Assembly: GCA_018666295.1 (NCBI GenBank)
Contig: JABIZW010000048.1
Span: 1-11,885 of the forward strand
DNA from: Halieaceae bacterium
Lineage (GTDB): Bacteria; Pseudomonadota; Gammaproteobacteria; Pseudomonadales; Halieaceae
DNA length: 11,885 nt
Reading direction: 5' to 3'
Positions 10,830-11,885 of this stretch are shown one piece after another. Position numbers and translations under genes: made by a program. The notes beneath the pieces are model-generated. The model was not told the origin of the DNA and ran no database searches. It saw only the letters and a program-made list of their open reading frames with translations. Numbering within the stretch: the stretch's first letter is position 1; each line of letters opens with the position of its first letter.

Positions 10830-11885
10830 ATGTCAAAGCGTGATTATTATGAAGTGCTTGGGGTGGGGAAATCGACCTCAGCTCAGGATATCAAGAAGGC
10901 CTATCGCCGTATTGCGATGAAATATCATCCCGATCGTAACTCGGATGATGCAAACGCCGACGAAAAGTTTAAAGAGGCCTCAGAAGCTTATGAGATTTTA
11001 AGCGATGTGGAAAAACGCCAAGCATACGATCAATACGGTCACGCAGGCGTTGATCCTCAAATGGGCGGGGGCGGGTTCCAAGGCGGTGGTTTTAGCGACA
11101 TTTTTGGCGACGTGTTCGGCGACATTTTTGGAGGTGGTGGCGGGGGCCGTCGACAGGGCCCACAGCGTGGGTCGGACTTACGCTACACGCTTGAGGTGGC
11201 ACTGGAAGACGCGGTCCGCGGTAAAACAGCTGAAATTAAGGTCCCGTCGTTACAGCACTGCGACACCTGTGATGGTTCAGGTGCAAAGCCAGGAACGTCA
11301 CCCGCTGGCTGCGGGACCTGTGGTGGCAGTGGGCAAGTCCGCATGCAGCAGGGCTTTTTTCAGGTACAGCAAACCTGTCCTAAGTGTCGCGGACGCGGGA
11401 CAATCATCGAGCATCCTTGTGGCAGTTGTCACGGACAAGGCTTGGTTGAAAAGACAAAGACACTGTCGGTCAAAGTCCCACCTGGTGTGGATACCGGCGA
11501 CCGTATTCGACTGAGTGGTGAAGGCGAGGCAGGCCCTTCGGGCGGTCCAAGCGGCGACTTGTACGTCCAGATATCAGTTCGTCAGCACCCATTATTCGAG
11601 CGCGATGGGCGAAACTTGTACTGCGAATTTCCCATCAGTTTTGCCGATGCAGCGCTGGGTGGTGAGCACGAGATTCCGACCCTGGATGGACGTGTAAAGC
11701 TGCGTATTCCGGCGGAGACGCAGACGGGGAAGTTGTTCCGGCTTAGAGGCAAGGGTGTGCAGCCGGTTCGCGGCGGTCCTGTTGGTGATTTATTGTGCCG
11801 TGCCGTGGTTGAGACGCCGGTCAATCTTAATGCCGAGCAGAAAGAACTCTTGGATAAGTTCCGAACCAGCTTGGGTGCTGCTGGA
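10830..11885 (+). CDS. dnaJ: Chaperone protein DnaJ (Hsp40, class A), 3' end outside window
   Basis: DnaJ delivers substrates to DnaK and stimulates its ATPase. Reading from ATG 10830 gives 352 residues open to the window edge; E. coli DnaJ has 376, so about 25 residues are missing. Domains in order: J domain (about 4-70) with the HPD motif at 33-35; Gly/Phe region (about 79-106) with repeated FGD/IFG units; zinc-binding domain with four CxxCxGxG repeats at 144-151, 161-168, 183-190 and 197-204, all eight cysteines present; then the C-terminal peptide-binding domains with PPGVDTGDRIRLSGEGE (217-233) and RLRGKGV (304-310). The ribosome binding site is AGGAAG at 10820-10825. A strong terminator lies between it and dnaK, so it depends on read-through or an unseen promoter. 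Confidence 0.98.
   Translation, partial: MSKRDYYEVLGVGKSTSAQDIKKAYRRIAMKYHPDRNSDDANADEKFKEASEAYEILSDVEKRQAYDQYGHAGVDPQMGGGGFQGGGFSDIFGDVFGDIFGGGGGGRRQGPQRGSDLRYTLEVALEDAVRGKTAEIKVPSLQHCDTCDGSGAKPGTSPAGCGTCGGSGQVRMQQGFFQVQQTCPKCRGRGTIIEHPCGSCHGQGLVEKTKTLSVKVPPGVDTGDRIRLSGEGEAGPSGGPSGDLYVQISVRQHPLFERDGRNLYCEFPISFADAALGGEHEIPTLDGRVKLRIPAETQTGKLFRLRGKGVQPVRGGPVGDLLCRAVVETPVNLNAEQKELLDKFRTSLGAAG

Noticed and set aside
11005..11514. Plus-strand open frame of 169 codons near the end
   Set aside because: It is an out-of-frame reading of dnaJ; the dnaJ frame from 10830 has the HPD motif and all four zinc repeats.

Overview
The window looks like a core-chromosome segment of a gammaproteobacterium, probably an aerobic marine type related to the pseudomonad/cellvibrionad side of the class (inference from protein similarity and gene order only; GC roughly in the low fifties, judged by eye). 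The order smpB - ratA - rnfH - bamE - fur - recN - grpE - dnaK - dnaJ is, from memory, the Pseudomonas aeruginosa order. Here it carries two additions: an NSS-type transporter between smpB and ratA, and the repressor gene hrcA between recN and grpE. No RNA gene, transposon, CRISPR array or phage gene was seen. The largest stretch without a coding call is about 174 bases (hrcA to grpE).

Region 1 (1-1545): the 3' end of a small membrane protein gene, a short-spaced downstream gene for a periplasmic Metal_resist/CpxP-like sensor, then a TauE/SafE-family permease. Region 2 (1548-4180): smpB (trans-translation) on the minus strand, divergent from a likely three-gene operon of an NSS-fold transporter, ratA and rnfH. 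Region 3 (4177-6782): bamE (outer-membrane assembly lipoprotein) and fur (iron regulator) diverge from each other, and recN (recombinational repair ATPase) converges on fur. Region 4 (6923-11885): the heat-shock chaperone cluster hrcA, grpE, dnaK, dnaJ, with dnaJ cut by the window edge about 25 codons short of its expected end.

The regulatory layer of region 4 is the richest part. Two textbook sigma-32 heat-shock promoters with the same 13-base spacer precede grpE and dnaK. A perfect 12-bp inverted repeat and a degraded CIRCE-like element lie between hrcA and grpE. A strong intrinsic terminator sits between dnaK and dnaJ. So DnaK is expected to be made in excess over DnaJ, with HrcA and sigma-32 as possible parallel inputs. 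Elsewhere the genome is very compact: two convergent gene pairs share their stop codons in 4-base palindromes, a third pair is only 2 bases apart, and smpB appears to be transcribed from its own first codon.

I found no convincing new multi-gene system. The observations worth a second look are regulatory elements, an NSS transporter that seems to have lost its Na2 sodium site, a cysteine-free Fur and a repeat-built acidic tail on BamE.
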